From: Flaccisagitta enflata
Taxonomy: Eukaryota; Chaetognatha; Sagittoidea; Aphragmophora
Reading direction: 5' to 3'
NCBI GenBank assembly: GCA_965153355.1
Contig: OZ231127.1
Span: 72,478,001 to 72,542,000, forward strand
DNA length: 64,000 nucleotides
Each line of letters begins with the position of its first letter. The stretch's first letter is position 1. Of the stretch, positions 63,220 through 64,000 are shown piece by piece. The notes under the pieces were generated by a model. That model was not told the origin of the DNA. It was given only the letters and a program-made list of their open reading frames with translations, and searched no databases. Made by a program: the position numbers and the translations under genes.

Positions 63220-63615
63220 GTCAATTATTATCTGCTATCTCCTTCGTTATGACTGTCTCATGTCCATTATCATCTAAAATCATCCTAGTTTTCACCGACC
63301 TTGGCCTCTAACATCTGCAAGCTTCTCAATTTTCTCTGGCCTACTCCATTACCATCTGCAATTTTCTTACTTTCTACTAACATTGCCTATTATCATCGGC
63401 AATCTTCTTAATTCTCACTGACCCTGCCCATAGTTATCTTCAAGCTTCACATTTTCACTGGCCTACTCCATTATCATCTGCAATCTTCTTACTTTCTACT
63501 GACGCTGCCCATTATCATCTGCAATCTTCATATTTTCTACTGACGCTGCCCATTACCATCTGCAATCTTCATACTTTCTACTGACTTTGTCCATTATCAC
63601 ACGCAATCCCGGAAG
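63220..63615. repeat. 41-bp minisatellite
   Basis: The last three or four copies of a 41-bp unit (CATCTGCAATCTTCATACTT ... CTACTGACGCTGCCCATTAC) are well preserved, with CATCTGCAATC near 63475, 63516 and 63557. About five earlier copies back to 63220 are degenerate. Confidence 0.8.
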
Positions 63616-63898
63616 TCTGAACTGTCCTTCTCATCTTTTAGGCAATACAACTCGCAATCTTGCAAATTGCCCGAAGGCCAGAGGGAGATGACGTGAAGAG
63701 GAAAAGCAGCAGGAGGGGGGAGAAGGGAGAGGAGGGAAGGGAGAAGGAGAAGGTGGAGTGGATGAAGAAAACCGGGAACACAGATGCACGGAAAGGGACA
63801 GACAGGGGAGTACAACCTCCCTCCACACGCCTTCCTATACATATGCATATACAGCGGCGGAAATGTGCATTTCTACACTTTTCAACTTGACCATTACA
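63616..63898. other. unannotated purine-rich spacer
   Basis: GGAGGGGGGAGAAGGGAGAGG at 63710-63735. No gene recognised. Confidence 0.4.
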
Positions 63899-63972
63899 GA
63901 TGGATGGAAGGACGGGAAGACTGACGGACGGACAGACGGACGGACAAAGCATCTTATTGAGTCGCGACTAAA
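63899..63972 (+). repeat. AACAAGG-family fragment (core and 3' end)
   Basis: GACGGACGGACAGACGGACGG core, then ACAAAGCATCTTATTG and AGTCGCGACTAAAG. The hairpin is reduced to AGTCGCGACT, as at 28466. Confidence 0.5.
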
Positions 63973-64000
63973 GAGAGGAAGCAAGGTCGAAGGAAGGAAA

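Overview
The window looks like repeat-rich, gene-poor nuclear DNA from an invertebrate animal. Evidence: very long dinucleotide, trinucleotide and tetranucleotide tracts; many small fold-back transposons; a nearly complete BEL/Pao LTR retrotransposon (a superfamily known only from animals); a gag remnant of the CsRn1-like Ty3/gypsy type; and a dispersed repeat with an (ACGG/ACCG)n core that resembles the DINE-1/HINE (Helentron-derived) and bivalve 'pearl' elements. A mollusc or other lophotrochozoan would fit, but the sequence does not prove a lineage. I see no convincing host protein-coding gene, rRNA, intact tRNA, CRISPR array or bacterial-type operon. Most long open frames are simple repeats translated.

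Layout. 1-6.3 kb: (GA)n and (GACA)n tracts, a (TTG)n tract and the first copy of the AACAAGG...hairpin family (3146-3315). 6.35-7.86 kb: a 1.5-kb inverted-repeat element whose arms are arrays of a ~174-bp unit. 7.9-14.4 kb: more AACAAGG-family copies, a fold-back element (11.56-12.02 kb) and a 20-22-bp minisatellite. 14.9-15.9 kb: a broken CsRn1-like gag. 16-22.5 kb: AAC-rich cryptic repeats, a TTAA-flanked long-TIR element, (CA)n tracts, a nested pair of AACAAGG elements, a VNTR-bearing element with GC-rich inverted ends, and a TA-flanked fold-back element sitting inside a minisatellite. 23-40 kb: purine-rich spacer, fold-back elements at 27.3 and 37.4 kb, (GA)n/(CA)n blocks at 29.7-30.3 kb, a 72-bp minisatellite that keeps several frames open (31-31.65 kb), and a (CTGT)n/(CT)n/(CAT)n/(GA)n belt at 35.5-36.6 kb.

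40,633-53,065 is the centrepiece: a BEL/Pao element with two ~0.78-kb LTRs, a perfect 5-bp target duplication (AGAAC) and recognisable gag, protease, reverse transcriptase, RNase H, integrase and C-terminal domains. All are broken by frameshifts and stops. About 3.7 kb lies between integrase and the 3' LTR and contains remains of an additional, unrecognised coding region. 53-64 kb: spacer with a second member of the 27-kb fold-back family, a (GA)n-(TC)n perfect palindrome, further AACAAGG copies, (AAC)n blocks, 36-bp and 41-bp minisatellites and a pogo/Tigger-like MITE.

The most unusual signal is in the AACAAGG family. A terminal hairpin and a ~10-nt motif near the other end change together from copy to copy, so that base pairing is preserved. 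Nothing here is a complete active gene system; all protein-coding remains belong to decayed mobile elements.
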